The notes: generated by a model not told the origin, from the sequence alone. A DNA stretch of 64,000 nt from Chaenocephalus aceratus (GCA_023974075.1 CM043788.1:15773428-15837427), one strand, 5' to 3'. Positions 29,945 to 42,980 are shown, numbered from the stretch's first letter. Translations and numbers: made by a program.

Positions 29945-31002
29945 GCGTGCATGCCTTTGTCACAGCATGTTTGTGTCTCATGGAGAGACATTTGGGATTA
30001 TGAGAGTAACTGTAGGAGGACGTGGATCTCCCCCCCCCCAAACCATTTGAATGTTTTTCTGATGCTAAGCTCAATTTCCATTCCCCGCTTGAACAAAGAA
30101 ACTGCAGCAGAACTGAATTGTGGGGTGTCATTTTCCAGGACGCCTCTAGGGGACACTGTTGGACATTATTCTGCAGAGCACAAAGGATAAGAGGCTCAGA
30201 GAAACGTATAGAGGCTATATGATGCAGAGAGAGGGAACAAAAGAAATGTAGAGGCATTCAAACTCTTTTTGTCTCTTCACCTTCACAGCAAACTATTTTG
30301 TTTTGCTGGAAAAATTCATGTCGAGAGCTGACACGAACTTCAACATTTGTCGTCGCCTCTCAGTTTGCAAGGATTGTCAGACCTTGTCCCTGTGCTGCAT
30401 GTATGGAAATGGCACAATAACTACAAAGATCATATAGGCTTATTGTCCTTTCTTTTTCTTTCCCTCCTCTGTGTGCATAGGCTGTCTGGAGGTTCAACTT
30501 TGTGGTGGGTTACTATGAGCATCACTTGAAAATAATTCCACTTTCTCCCTCAAGTTTTTCACGTGGGTTTGTATGTATGGATAAATAAAAGACGAAATTG
30601 AAGGGAGCAACTCAAGAGCCAAGTTTGAAAAGAAACACATGCAAAGTATTTGAATTAATCAAACATGCACGCACGTAGAAGTATGATAAGTGGAGGAAAC
30701 TAATGTGAAGATGAACAAGAGGTGTGTGTGTAAAGAAATAAACAAGAGGAAAATATGCATCAATGCAAACACTTTGAAACACATATACCTCATGCACAGA
30801 TATGTTCTTTGCTGTGTGAATATATGTCTGCATCGGTCTGCATATGTATGCCTCTAATATTAAATATTATGTTTAACATAAAGCAGCAATATTTGCCAGT
30901 GATTTAGCTGTAGCTGTTAAATATTTGTGTGATGTCGCGAAACTCATCAAAGGTAGCTGTCAAAACTCCCCATGGGGGGCCGACACGGCTACAACTAGAG
31001 CT

Positions 31003-31004
<2 letters not shown>

Positions 31005-31067
<63 letters not shown>
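31005..31067. repeat. (GT)n microsatellite
   Basis: About 31 uninterrupted dinucleotides. Confidence 0.95.
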
Positions 31068-31073
<6 letters not shown>

Positions 31074-32255
31074 AGAATCAATGCGTGTGTTCATTTGCCA
31101 GTGAGTTCATGTAAGTGCACTCACACATCAACGTACGTATCTAGAGAAATCTCTTTTTCACTAAAGTACTGAACATCTGTACGTAAATGTACTCATATGC
31201 AGGAGGCCTTCATGCAGTGGCCAACTTTATAATCCCTGGACGTTAACAAGCACTCCGGTTGTAGACCCCTTGTTTCCGTTGTGTTTTGAGCTTCTTGCAG
31301 CGTTCTTTTAATTTCAGCGCTTTGTATTTGCAGTGTTTTGTTAATTCACCGCTTTTAGCAAACCCTGCACATGTTTTGTAAAGATATTTAAGATGTTTAT
31401 TTATTTGCATGTGTTTTTGCACAAGTGCAGCACGTTTCTCCTAGAAGTGTTTTGCGACGTTGAAGCTTTTGCACCAGTAGGCCTCCGTACATTAGCCTTA
31501 GGTTCTGTGGCCAGTGTAAAGAAGTCTCTGAAGTTTTCCTTTTCAATGACTTAAAATTACATACATAACAATAATACTAATTGTTTTCTTTGTTGAGGAA
31601 ATTGCCTGTTGCACCAAACAAATTAAAATGATTTTTTACATAAGAAAGAAAACAAAGAGGGAATAAATCTAATCAGAAATACGTACCATATTCCCACAAT
31701 GTACAAAGCTGCCAATGTGACAGAACCACAACCTAATATTTAGAGTTTAATGGAAATTGATATTTTGTAACACTTAAAATGTGTCTCAAAATCAAAGGAA
31801 AATAAGGAAAGAAGTACAAATATTTTTACAAGTATGTTTTTAAATGATTGTTCGGCCACGTAAAATCATGGTTAAAACTGCACTGCCTGAAACGCCTCCA
31901 TTGGACTTCTTTGCTTACTTTCTAAACATAGTGGCATCGCTATGTTACATATTGTACGTGATATGGTAAGGGTTAGGACATCTCTAATCCGTTGACCAAT
32001 AACAACAGAGTTGTCCAGCTGACCAATCAGAGCAGACTGGGCTCTCTTATCAGCCAGTAGGTGAAAAGACAAAAATAAAGCACTGTTTGAACATAAAAGC
32101 ATGTAAACATGTTACAGTAGAGTACAATAATGGAACCCGAAAATGGGCTTTAAACTCTTGCCCGTTTGTTGGCCAGCGAATAAACGATTACATCTGTAAT
32201 CTTGAGCCACTGCTCATCAGAGGGTATGTTCCATTAACTTCCTGTTTATAGTTAA

Positions 32256-32638
32256 AGGTGGGGTAGGTAATTTTGGAGAAACCAGTTCGAGTGCGCTAGA
32301 ATTTGAAAATACACAATTGGAAAAAATCTGCCACTTCCTTACAGAGCCCCTCCTCTAACACACAGGAACGCGCACATGACCAATGAGGGCACGAGATAAG
32401 CTTGTGCACAGATGGAAGGCTGACAGGCAGACAGGCCATCTAGTTATTTTAGCCGGGCCGGCTAAAATGATTGGTCGTGCTTTTTACAGTACTACGGCTT
32501 CCACAGATGATATTTTTTTATGGATTTTTTTCTCAAAGCACTTAATATATTCATTGCTATCGGGATGTTAAGAGCATTCCATGGAATATAACAAAAAGTG
32601 TATCTCGAGCCGGTTTCTCAAACTTACCTACCCCACCT
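32256..32638. mobile_element. TTAA-flanked MITE, 383 bp
   Basis: Left end AGGTGGGGTAGGTAATTTTG and the complement of CAAACTTACCTACCCCACCT at the right form about 35-bp inverted repeats. TTAA flanks both sides (32,252-32,255 and 32,639-32,642). A TTAA duplication fits Kolobok or piggyBac; the AGG terminus favours Kolobok. No coding capacity. Confidence 0.8.
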
Positions 32639-35588
32639 TTAAGTTTCTCCTTTAAGTCATGAAAATGTGGCCTGTGGTTGTACATTTATTTGGCTTGTTG
32701 GTCAAACATACAAACATACCACATGTGGATCCAAAAACATACACATCTAGAACAATTAGTGCTGTTATTCTGACATGTTTTGGTTGTTCCTACAGAACCA
32801 AGGCCATTTCCAAGCAAAGAAAACCAGTGGGAAAACAGCTAATGAAGCATCAATTTGAATAATGCAGCAGAGTATATAATGAGCGCTTTTAATTTTAAGA
32901 TCATTTTTGGCGAATGTAAACCCTTTCCGATGTTCATGTACAGTATGTGCCAAGTGCCCGGAATAACTTGTAAAACCCTCCTGCCTGGAGTTAAACTATT
33001 AATAAAAGAACACACTCCTTGGGCAGGATTTTAATTGGCTGTGGAGCAACCCAAATGTACATGCAAATGACTACTTAGGTGGGGGAAAACGATGTTCAGC
33101 GGGTGGAGAAATGTCACCTGTTCGGATGCAACTGGGATTTTCCCCTAATGCAATTCAAGTTGAACGTTACGTTTATTCCTCCACCTCCCCGCTTGACTGC
33201 CTGGAGCGATTGTTGGGAATACTGTGTTTCCAGTGACAGCAGCTAACAAGGGGGCGTTGGTACAGCTCCATATTCTCACTGCCTGTACATAGGGGAGCAC
33301 CTGGGGTTGTGGATGAATATTTAAAACCACTTCCATATCAAATTAGATGTGACCTTGAGTACACTGGCTTGTGACCGATGAAGCCTAAAAAGAGACTAAT
33401 TTTCTTTCAAACGCCCCCTCCGCCATACAAATGCCTGGAAGGGATCCCCAATGGATGAAGAAGAATTATGGGAAATATCTGCCACCCAAACTCCTTTGCT
33501 CTTCCTCCCTTTCTCTTAAACTGTTCTCTGCAGAGGAATACAACAATGTGTGACGAATATAAAAATAACAGAAAGATTAAAGTTTGATGTAGTCCAGGTT
33601 TCAGCATGTATACAATAGGAGGAAAGTAAGTCTATTTAGTTAACATTTTTTTTTTAATCAGATTTTCTTTGTTTATATGCAATAGGCTGTATATACATTT
33701 AAACATTTATTGATTTGTTCCTCCTCTCCATACCAGTAATTATTGTTATGGAAACTTCATTGTGAATGATTGGGTTGAAATCCATACTCCTTGTTTGTGC
33801 TAAAAGGCAGTACGAAGCAGATCCAAGGCTTCAGCAGCCGGAGATAGACAGCCAGGAAACACTGTCTTTAGAAGCACAAGGAGGGGATTTCATGCTAACT
33901 AAATACAGTGGAAAGTACCAACGTGATTTGTATATCTTAGCCCCGATGAAGCTTCTAATTCTATAAAAGAGCCTTTTTGCGTATTTGTATGGCATTTGAG
34001 TATTGAGATAGACGTGGAACATACAGCATTCACAGGTCTTGTATTTCACCATAAAACATTTTAGTTCCAGTAGCATTTCACATGGTTACATCATCATGTG
34101 AAAATATCAAATGTTTTCACCTGCTTAAATAATGGGCAGCATCATGGTTCAGCCTTAATACTCTAGTACCATGCAGAGGTACAGCCTGTGTGGCTACTGG
34201 CAGTGCTGTCAGTCAAAGTGCTGATCTGGAGAGAAAGGAGTCAAAATCTGAATCATTTAGCATCATGAGTCATCAGGAGCGACAGTTAAGCTACAGGGAT
34301 GAAGTATATTTGTAGGCGAACCTGGAAGTTAGCTTCGCCGTGGTCCCTTTGGCAAAGAGCCAATTCGTTTTTTGGGAGCTTTGAATTTCTGAAAAAAAAT
34401 AAGCTCTCTCAAAACGAATACTACGATCCATTCACATTTTGATCAACAATATAATCTTCAAAAACAAACACCACTTTCATGGTTGAAGCGTTAAGCCAAT
34501 TGACAAAGGAACGAAAAGCCAACCGTAGGCTACACCACAATTGCACGGCTCCAACTTGTTGTGGTTTGTCACCTTTACCTCTTGTACAAAAGCCTTTCCT
34601 TTACGTCTGACCTGATCTAGACAGTGGGTATGGCTGTGTAGATTGCCAGTTTTACATCCTATTTCACAGACGACCTAAACTTGGACTTTTATGCAGACAA
34701 AATCTAAAAATCTCTAAAGTTGTGAGAATCGTAGATCTTTTGTTTAGGCATCTGATATTAAATATATTCAAAACCTATTGACCTCAAGACAAGGGAACCA
34801 GAAGTGCAAAAATGCTGATGTTTCAGACTTGTAATTCTGTTGTGTCTTTGTATATAGAATTCTGTTATTTAGCTAACCCTAAGCCACCTGGAGGAAAGTT
34901 GATGAAGCATTCTTGGTAATTGGCTGCTGTCGGCACTTGAACATTATCAATTGAACATGACATTGGTAAAACCATCTCCATGTTGAACAACTTATCCCAG
35001 GTCCATCCATTATTTTACCCATTGGCTTTAAATAGGATTTATTCTCTCCTCTCCAATGAAACTCCTTAAATCCTTGAGTAGTCAGGTACTTCAGAAACAT
35101 ATTTGTTTTTCTTTCAGTGCAGTTCTAGGCACATTTGCATACTGTTTAAAATGTCTTAAATGTTTTCCCCCTTGCATATACTGTGCAGTCTCACAATGCT
35201 CCTGTTTTTGTGCAATAGTGTTCTTGTCAGTGTGAAAGTCCACTGTCCCTGCATGAGAGGCGGTGAGCCGCCTTGATGTATGTCCTGCAATGGAAAGGTT
35301 AAGAGGCTACTGGTTAATTTGTGGCAGTTCACGTGAACCGGAGTGTGATGGCTCTGCTGGACGAGCACAGGCTGCTGGACGCATGGGACCACTGGGGCCG
35401 ACATAATGTGTGTTTTTGTGTGTGTGTGTGTGTGTGTGATTAAGAGTGTGAGTGTAAGGATGAAGGCAGAGCAGTGGCTGTTGAGTCTCTATTTCCCTCC
35501 ATTTGTCTCTTTAACGGCCTCACCTCAGGCCATGGCTGCAGAATGGATTGTACATTCTGACAGAGCCCATTCCTGCTGAATGGGTCCC

Positions 35589-35611
35589 TGTGTGTGTGTG
35601 TGTGTGTGTGT

Positions 35612-35668
<57 letters not shown>
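35589..35668. repeat. (GT)n microsatellite
   Basis: About 40 dinucleotides with one GG interruption near 35,611. Confidence 0.95.
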
Positions 35669-35669
<1 letters not shown>

Positions 35670-35834
35670 TTGGTTGTGAGGTTCATTTGGGTTGGCTGCA
35701 CCTATAAATATCTATATTTATATACATACTTCATATATATATTTTTTTATGTGTGTCTTTCAATGCAGTGATGCCCTGTGGCAACATTTTATACCGACAC
35801 TATATCTTCTTCGGCTGCCATGAGAGTCTTAGCC

Positions 35835-35839
<5 letters not shown>

Positions 35840-35890
<51 letters not shown>
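35840..35890. repeat. (GT)n microsatellite
   Basis: About 25 uninterrupted dinucleotides. Confidence 0.95.
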
Positions 35891-35891
<1 letters not shown>

Positions 35892-36544
35892 TATGTGTTT
35901 CCCCAGAATTTCATTTCAGTATCAAAATAGTCTCTGACTGCTTTTCGCACCAATCTCTTTCTTTCCTCTTACTCTTCATTTGTCACATGATTTACCCAAT
36001 GACAATGAACCCCCATTGTCGACAAAACTGAGTTTGTTGGTTGTCTAGTCATGTGACGTTACGTGGTCAGTGTATGTTGTACCCAGTTCCCTTTACGAAC
36101 TATACAGAAGCAGTTTTCTTTTTAAATACCCCGTGATTTTACCTGGTTCTAGAAGTGAACCATTATTTGTGTCCTTTACAGTTGTCGAATTACAACTTGT
36201 TGGGTATTATCCCCCACATATATTCTATTCTACGGACTGGTAGATAGAAACAGTAGAATCAAAGTGAACTTTATCTCAACATTTTTGAATGACAACATAT
36301 AGACGGCAGACCAAGTGTGTGTAACTTTGGTTTGAGAAGTGGGGGGGGGACACAACACAGGGGGTTCTCCGCAATGAAATATTGTTCTGGATTTAATTCC
36401 ATTTCCTGCCTTTCTACAAATATATTAGGGACTATGGTGTTAAAAAATCCAAGGAAAATGTGTAGTGTATATAATGAGTGTGCAAACCTATCTAGTATCC
36501 TATCCATGTGAGCCTGTTTTATTTGTGATGACCTCACATCCTAT

Positions 36545-37195
36545 AGGGGGGTCCGGGGGCATGCACCCCCGGGAAGATTGTTTTCTTTAAATTGAAGTTA
36601 AAGGCATCAATCTGGTGCACAAATTAAGAGATTTATGGATACAGCTCTCAACACTATATTTCAATACTCCAAAAACCATTAGAATATGCTCACAACCAAT
36701 AACAAATAATTGATATACTCCTCTCTCCTATCTTTATCTTACCTAGTCTGCATTCTTTCTTTTTATGTATGCATATTTTACCATTATTTTTTAACTTATT
36801 TTGAACAACTACATTAAATAGATGGAAATATTTGTTTACATAGATGACCAAACCGTTTGAGACCCACTGAGATAACTTAGACTAAAGTTTGCAATCTAAT
36901 CGCAGCGAGTCATTTACCTCACCTAAACTGATGTTATCTCAGCCTTTCAGTCCGACAGGAGAGGACTCTCCCTCTCCTTATTGTTGAAACAGCTTCTAAT
37001 CTCCGTTAGCTCCGAGCTAGCACCAGATGCTCACAACAACCCCCGTAACTCTCTCTGTCTCTCTCTCTCACAAAATGTGCTCGTGCCACACAGATGCTCC
37101 TCCGTGACGATGACCGCTTGCGTAAAAAAACACATTTGAAAAGTGGGGGAACATGTCCCCCCTGTCCCCATTGGAAATTACGCCCATGAGGCAGA
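36545..37195. mobile_element. Possible hAT-type repeat remnant
   Basis: Starts with GGGGGGTCCGGGGGCATGCA and a CCCCCGGGAAGATT motif and ends with GGGGGAACATGTCCCCCC and GGAAATTACGCCCATG. I recall both motif types from fish hAT-like repeats, but no inverted termini or duplication could be shown here. Confidence 0.35.
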
Positions 37196-38262
37196 CAGTT
37201 TAGAGCTTATGCGCTCCAGATCAGGGATCCTGATCTTGGATGAATAACACAGGGCCACAGGGAACAAAGCACAGTGATAAAACAATACTCTGCGCCAAAT
37301 TACGCCATCACCTCACGGTCAAACCAGGCTTTACGCAGATATTACACTGAGCAGCAGATATGCAGAAAAATACCCAATAACGGCCCGAGCCACGGACTAT
37401 TTGCTCAGCAATTTAATCGACTCATATTCTCAGAGCCCTCTGATCGTTATTGACTTCTGACTGACAGCCCGACACGCTGTATGCTGCTGTCCTCTGGGTC
37501 TCTGTGCTTGTATGTGTGTGTTCTTGTGAGCAGGTGAACAACTCCCTCAGTCAAAAGAAAACTACTTTAAATCAACAATGGCTCATTAGTGATGATTCCC
37601 CGACAGGAAAACATGATCAAAAAGACAGACAAGGCGATGATATTGACAATCACAGCTGTCTGTTTTCAACATGTGGGTCATACGGGCCGGGCCAGGCAGG
37701 GTGGGGGTCAGGAACAAGAGGTAATAGAAATGGAGAGGTGGAGAAAAATACAGTGAGAGATATAGAATATAAATGAAAGTCTCCTCTGAGGGGAAAAAGG
37801 AAATTGGTGTGTTGAGTTAAAAATGATTGAGCCTTGACCTTGGCTTGAGGGGTTGGGGGGCATGACCTTGTTTTAATTTAGCAATGGTGTGTGTCTGAGT
37901 GTGTGTTTTAGATTGAAGCACCATGTTGAAATGCCCTCAGCCCTGGCCACTAGATGCTGCTGTACAATATCCCAGAGATCTAGGGTTTCAGCTATACCTT
38001 TGTACATGAGTGTTTTTGTACCGCCTTGGAAATTATTGTACCATTTGTTCTAAGCTTTGTAGAAAAAGTATAAAAAAACCTTGGGTGTCACTTTTGATTT
38101 TCCTGTCTTGAATGCTGTCGATTGTACTCTCTCGATGGCTTGTGAAACTTCACAAAAGTAAGGTTTTTATGTATGTGTTATTGTTGACTGTAAGAGGTTA
38201 ACCCAATGTAGTGGTCAATAAGACAAAAAAGAACAAAAAGCCAAATGTTATTATCTGTATTT
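37196..38262. other. Non-coding sequence, no gene recognised
   Basis: No coding features. A frame at 37,504-37,776 has no recognisable domain and low-complexity composition. Confidence 0.5.
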
Positions 38263-38267
38263 ATTAG

Positions 38268-39319
38268 GGCTGTCAAACGATTACAATTTTTAATCAGATT
38301 AATCACATCTTAAAAATTAATTAATCATGATTAATCACCATTCGAACTATGTCCAAAATATGCCATGTCTTTATGTATATTGTTGTGGGAATGGAAAGAT
38401 AAATGAAAGAAGGCGGATATATCCATTTAACATGTTTATTGTAAACAAATTCTGTGTGTCAAAATGAAAGAGAGCACCTATCAATCATCAAACCGTGGGG
38501 TCTTAATTCATTACGTGTTGATTTCTATCAACGGGGGAGTACTTCAGGAAAGTCGACGGGGGGGGGGACGGGGGGCTAGTGGAGTACTTCGTGACCACAG
38601 AGTGTGAACGTTGTGATCAGCTGTTTTAGCGCAGTTCTCCAGTGAAGGGGGGTAGTCTCCCTCCGCAGCCGGTTGGCGTAGTTTTGGCACAATTCCGTTG
38701 TACAGACCGACGTTAACAGCAGCCCTGTCTGTGCACACGGAGACCGACTCTGTCGTCCGGTGATCTAACCGCCTTCTGGAAAAGCTTCACAAGTATGTCG
38801 GTACGCAAATGCGCTTTGTGACACAAGTGACGGTACGCATTTCAGATTACGCACATAACCTGCGTACCAGTTATGTGCACCCCTGTACTACAGCAAAAGT
38901 ATTCTCCGTCGGGACTTCCTGCAACAACACCACACCGCTATCTTGATTCTGATTGGCCAGAAGACATTATCAACGATGTTCTATTGAAAAGACGATCACT
39001 CCGTGACAAAAGTTTTCAAAACCGTTTCTGGTCTTCGGTATTTCCAGACATGTGGCTACTGAAATCAATCTTACTAACTGCTGTCTGTGCAATTCTCGGC
39101 GCGAGTTGGCGGACTTTATTTTGCTTACTTTAACATCATTTTTCATGGTGGAGCTAAGCCATTTCTTGGTATGGGTGTAGCCTACCCCAGCCAAAGGCGC
39201 TGCCACTGGTGGGATGTATGGGGGGGGGGCATTCTGCACATGCGTTAAATGCGTTAAATATTTTAACGCAATTAATTCAAAAAATGAATTACCGCCGTTA
39301 ACGCGATTATTTTGACAGC
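38268..39319. mobile_element. MITE-like element, 1,052 bp, imperfect inverted ends
   Basis: Begins GGCTGTCAAACGATTAC and ends AACGCGATTATTTTGACAGC, an inverted pair interrupted by TTAATC/GATTAA-rich subterminal sequence. ATTAG flanks both sides (38,263-38,267 and 39,320-39,324). The interior holds a G-run at 38,561-38,577 and no transposase. These termini recur in fish genomes; the superfamily is uncertain. Confidence 0.65.
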
Positions 39320-39324
39320 ATTAG

Positions 39325-39450
39325 TATTTACAATATACTTATAGGGGCATGTTGGACACTACTTTCAACTCACACTACCTATAGTTTAACTAATTTAAGA
39401 AATGTATCGTTACAATATTCTTTTGGAATAGAAGACAATTTTTCCCTTTG
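39325..39450. other. Short unassigned AT-rich spacer
   Basis: Nothing recognised between two MITE-like elements. Confidence 0.5.
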
Positions 39451-39836
39451 TTATAGGAGACCTTTATTTTTGTAAAGTGAGGAGACAAGATTAATTAATT
39501 AATTTTTCAGATTCATATTTGTTTTTTGTGCCTCACTGTGACATGTTTCCATGCTTTAATGATCAGAAAGCTCTTTATTTTTCTCATACTGCCTATGCTG
39601 CAGCACCTCTTTTCACCCTCAGTCTGAAACCAGAGCCCAGTCTGCTCCGATTGTTTAGAGATGTCCAGCCCCTTAGCCAATCACGTACAATGTGTTGGAC
39701 TGCTAGCCATTAGAAGCATAATTGTTACATAGTGATGTCATGTTCCTCCGCCGCAGACCATTTACATGCACAAAAAACAATTGTACACACTACAGGAAAG
39801 GGACAACTCCAAAAAGCACAATAGGGTCTCTTTAAA
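39451..39836. mobile_element. Possible TTAA-type MITE
   Basis: The right end complement starts TTTAAAGAGACCCTATTGTG, a terminus familiar from fish MITEs. The left candidate end TTATAGGAGACC matches it at about 8 of 12 positions. Coding is absent. The left boundary is weak. Confidence 0.45.
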
Positions 39837-39838
39837 CC

Positions 39839-40740
39839 AACCTAAACTGAAGTCCTCCAGCCCTGTATGGGGCATACTGCGCATACATGTTTCCCGGGTC
39901 CCTAAGGAACATGGGAAAACATAAGTGCATTATGTCCAGGGGGGGTCAGATACCTACTGACCCACAACACCCCCTCACCAGTCCTTTGTTGCCCCAGCAA
40001 GCACAGACGATGAGAAGGAGCTTGCTGTCCAAGAGATAAAACCTTATGAAGGGGCCTGGCGTAGACCAAGACGCCACCGTGCATATGCCCTCCACACTTA
40101 CGCCGTTGAACAAGGCTGTTGATACAGCCATACCACGTGTAGAGTGTGCATGGACCCCAGTGGGGAAGGCTCTCCCCGCCTGTCCATAGGCATGTGAGAT
40201 GCACTCACAGAGCCATCCTGTCAGGCGTTTCTTGGACAGAACTTTACCGGCCACACAATCCCATAAGCACACAAACAACTGTTCAGTGTGCCGAATGGAA
40301 GTATTGCGCCCTACATAACATGCCAGCGCACGCACTGGGCAGAGGAGGTGCAATTTAGCCTCCCTGTCCCCAATATGGGGTGGAAGAATAAAGCCGTTAA
40401 CTGTATAGCCCTCGATCTGAACGAACTCTTTAGGTTCTTGGGAACAAAGGAGGGGTTCGGTCTGAGTGTCGCCCCGCTACGGTCACCCCGGATCAAAAGG
40501 CAACTCGGGTGCACCGACAGAGTGGCCAGCTCGGACATTCCCCTGGCCGAAGTCAGGGCAAACAGAAAAGCTGTTTTCAATGATAGCGCCTTCAAGGAGC
40601 AGAGCTCCAGAGGCTCAAATGGTTCTGTGACCAGAGCCTCGAGCACCAACGGCAGATCCCATTGCGGGGAGGAGGTATGCACCACTGGGCGCTGTCTCCT
40701 GATCCCCTGCAAAAACGGCATCATACACGGCTGACTGAAG
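39839..40740 (-). mobile_element. DIRS-like 3' fragment with tyrosine recombinase
   Basis: A minus-strand DIRS fragment: the recombinase C-terminal region followed by terminal sequence. The outer end near 39,863-39,885 (TATGGGGCATACTGCGCATAC) resembles the DIRS terminal motif at 1,184-1,215. The RT and upstream parts are absent. Confidence 0.75.
39946..40724 (-). pseudogene. DIRS tyrosine recombinase (C-terminal), frameshifted
   Basis: DIRS elements integrate with this enzyme. On the minus strand the first block (40,724-40,311) has FLFALTSARGMSELATLSVH and RPNPSFVPKN. The second (40,353-39,946) has LLCPVRALACYVGRNTSIRH, QLFVCLWDC, KRLTGWLCECISHAYGQAG, then HAHSTRGMAVSTALFNGVSV with the H-x-x-R catalytic pair. 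It then has ASWSTPGPFIRFYLLD with the nucleophile tyrosine. The frames differ, so one frameshift lies near 40,340. In the SARGMSEL block, the position usually holding the first catalytic Arg reads Gly, a likely inactivating change. Confidence 0.85.
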
Positions 40741-40859
40741 GCTGACCTGCCGTCAAATCTTGTTGTGCTCCCTATCTCTGTTTCTTATCCTATATCTAAT
40801 AGAACTGCTCGGGTCTTGATAGATTGAGTGGGGAAGTTCATGAGATCTTTCTAGAGGGT
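40741..40859. other. Unassigned junction sequence
   Basis: Between the DIRS fragment and LINE-C-type UTR. No match seen. Confidence 0.4.
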
Positions 40860-41323
40860 TATCAAGAATAACTTTTATCCAATGACCTATTCCCTCTCTG
40901 TCTGTGTATTCTCTTGTTCCGATTAACCCAGCCAAATCTTTTTTCTTGTTTTGTATCTATATCTACGTCGGGAACCGGAGTCGAGGCTGATCCTCTTGCT
41001 GTAGTCCTGTGTCTTGGATCCTCTATCCTGAGTTCTGGATTAAGTCGTGGACTTCGGGTCGTGGCTGAACCTGTCTCTGCGGTCCTGCCTTGGGTCTCGT
41101 CATGCTGCTTCCCTGATGGCTTCCACAGGATTGTAGCTGACATCCTCGTGGATTCATCTTCTTATTACAGACACATGCATTTCCTAACATTCGGTCTATA
41201 TGCTGTAAAATGTATTATCTCTTCAATTTACACACAGCATCTATTGCACGTCTGTCCGTCCTGGGAGAGGAATCCCTCCTCTGTTGCTCTCCCTGAGGTT
41301 TCTCCCATTTTTTCCCCTTAACC
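40860..41323 (+). mobile_element. Second LINE-C 3' UTR fragment
   Basis: Matches 22,790-22,890 plus 25,865-26,130 across the site of the inverted-repeat transposon: CGATTAACCCAGCC, CTATATCTACGTCGGGAACC, GACATCCTCGTGGATTCATC and CACGTCTGTCCGTCCTGGGA occur in order. It lacks the tail after TTTCCCCTTAA. It serves as the empty-site reference for the 2,974-bp element. Confidence 0.85.
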
Positions 41324-41567
41324 GTGGCGTGCGGTGCAGTGGGTTGTGCAGACGTTCTGCCCTTGACTGTTTGTTTACTCAATAAACGCATCTCCTCTGG
41401 ATATTAGGCCATGTATGTTCCATACCAGTAGAGTTTGCTTTTTGTTGTTGTGTTTATTGATCAAAAAGCAAACCTTCAATACAGCTGTTATGTGGTCAAG
41501 GTAAGTAAAGTAATAATTGAAGCTGTGTATTGGTTAATATTAGCATATGACTTAAAATGAAAATACA
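41324..41567. other. Unassigned spacer
   Basis: Contains GTGGCGTGCGGTGCAGTGGG and an AATAAACG motif. No gene. Confidence 0.4.
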
Positions 41568-42980
41568 ACAGCATTTCACAAAACGCCACAGCATTTCACA
41601 AAACGCTACAGCATTTCAGAAAACACCGCAGCATTTCAGAAAACGCCACAGCATTTCACAAAATGCCACAGTATTTCACAAAACACAACAGCATTTCAGA
41701 AAACGCCGCAGCATTTCAGAAAAAACCACCACCACGTTCACATTGGACGGAAAGGGTATTCCTTTAGGGAGAACACTTCTTGTTTATGATTGGACAGAGC
41801 CAGCCAGACAGCACTGCTGTGATTGGTTGTTTTTGCTGCCAGTGAAGAAACTACGCTTTGTGATTGGTCAACGTCCGACAGCGCAATATGTCCCAACCGG
41901 TCCCTCCCAACACATCAGCCGTTAGCACACACTCAGAGCTCACAGCTCCTCATATCTGTTCAGAAACTGGACAAAAGTTAAATATGTACAAACCACAGAC
42001 TGTCTATGTCATGGTGAATACAGTCACTGCTTTATTTATGTCTGTATGACGTTGTTGTGAGTGTGGACGGAGCAGCTACAGGTTAGTGTAGCCTGATGGA
42101 TCCGATTCCATTCTGAAAACATGCATTTTAAAAGCTTTTCGCCTGCCGTCTTGTCTGCAGACTTGTCAAAGCATTAATTCATGGTTTTTACTAACCGTTA
42201 TCAGTATGTAGTTACTTCGGCATCACTTTGAAACGTGTATTACAATTAAATCACGGTCAAATATGTTCATTTTGTTGTAGTTGGTATCTCCCATAGGATT
42301 TACATGGAGATACTTCCCGCCCCCTCTCCAGCGCGTCTTGTTTGAATGACAGGAGCAAACACAGCTGACAGCCGCGGTGAAACTCGAGCGATTAGAGCGA
42401 TGCAAATATTGGGTAGTCTACCATAGTATTTACATGGAGATAAGTCCCTTAAAAACCATGAATTAATAAAGAATTAATTCTGTGTTTACTCCTGTGATGA
42501 AACTAACCTGTAGCTGCTCCATCCACACTCACAACAACATCATACAGCCATAAATAAAGCAGCGACTGTATTCACCATGACATAGACAGTCTGTGTTTTG
42601 CATATCTTTAACTTTTGTCCAGTTTCTGAACAGATATGAGGAGCTGTGAGCTCTGAGTGTGTGCTAACAGCTAACGGCTGATGTGTTGGGCCAATCACGA
42701 AGTCATTTCTTGATTGGCAGCAAAAACAACCAATCACAGCAGTGCTTCTCTGACTGGCTCTGTCCAATCACAAACAATAAGTGTTCTCCCTAAGGAATAC
42801 CCTTTCCGTCCAATGTGAAATGCTGTGGTGTTTTGTGAAATGCTGCGGTGTTTTGTGAAATGCTGCTGTGTTTTGTGAAATGCTGCGGTGTTTTGTGAAA
42901 TGCTGTGGTGTTTTGTGAAATGCTGTGGCGATTTGTGAAATGCTGTGGCGTTATGTGAAATTCTGTTGTGTTTTGTGAAG
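41568..42980. mobile_element. Foldback-type element with tandem-repeat ends
   Basis: Two long inverted arms, 41,568-42,087 and 42,502-42,980, are separated by a 414-base centre. The outer 150-170 bases of each arm are about 18-20-bp tandem units of the type CAGCATTTCACAAAACGCCA, six to eight copies per arm. The inner part of the arms shares CATTGGACGGAAAGGGTATT and CTGTTCAGAAACTGGACAAA. Inverted arms built from tandem units recall foldback transposons. The centre holds two direct copies of GTATTTACATGGAGATA-like text. No coding sequence and no clear target duplication. Confidence 0.8.

Larger units (their letters stand above)
27798..32251. other. Non-coding, mostly unique-looking sequence with microsatellites
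   Basis: No convincing exon or known repeat. It holds poly-C (28,201-28,217), a C-run at 29,606-29,619, and GT arrays listed separately. Frames through the GT arrays give only Cys/Val or Thr/His repeats and are not genes. Confidence 0.5.
32643..36544. other. Non-coding, unique-looking sequence
   Basis: No gene recognised. 32,960-33,400 is a non-repetitive, moderately GC-balanced stretch. GT arrays sit at 35,416-35,437, 35,589-35,668 and 35,840-35,890. Confidence 0.5.

Noticed and set aside
29448..31114. Frames through GT arrays as genes
   Set aside because: They only encode Val/Cys or His/Thr repeats from the microsatellites.
39946..40740. Plus-strand frames at 40,146-40,734
   Set aside because: The minus strand carries clear tyrosine recombinase motifs; the plus frames are shadows.
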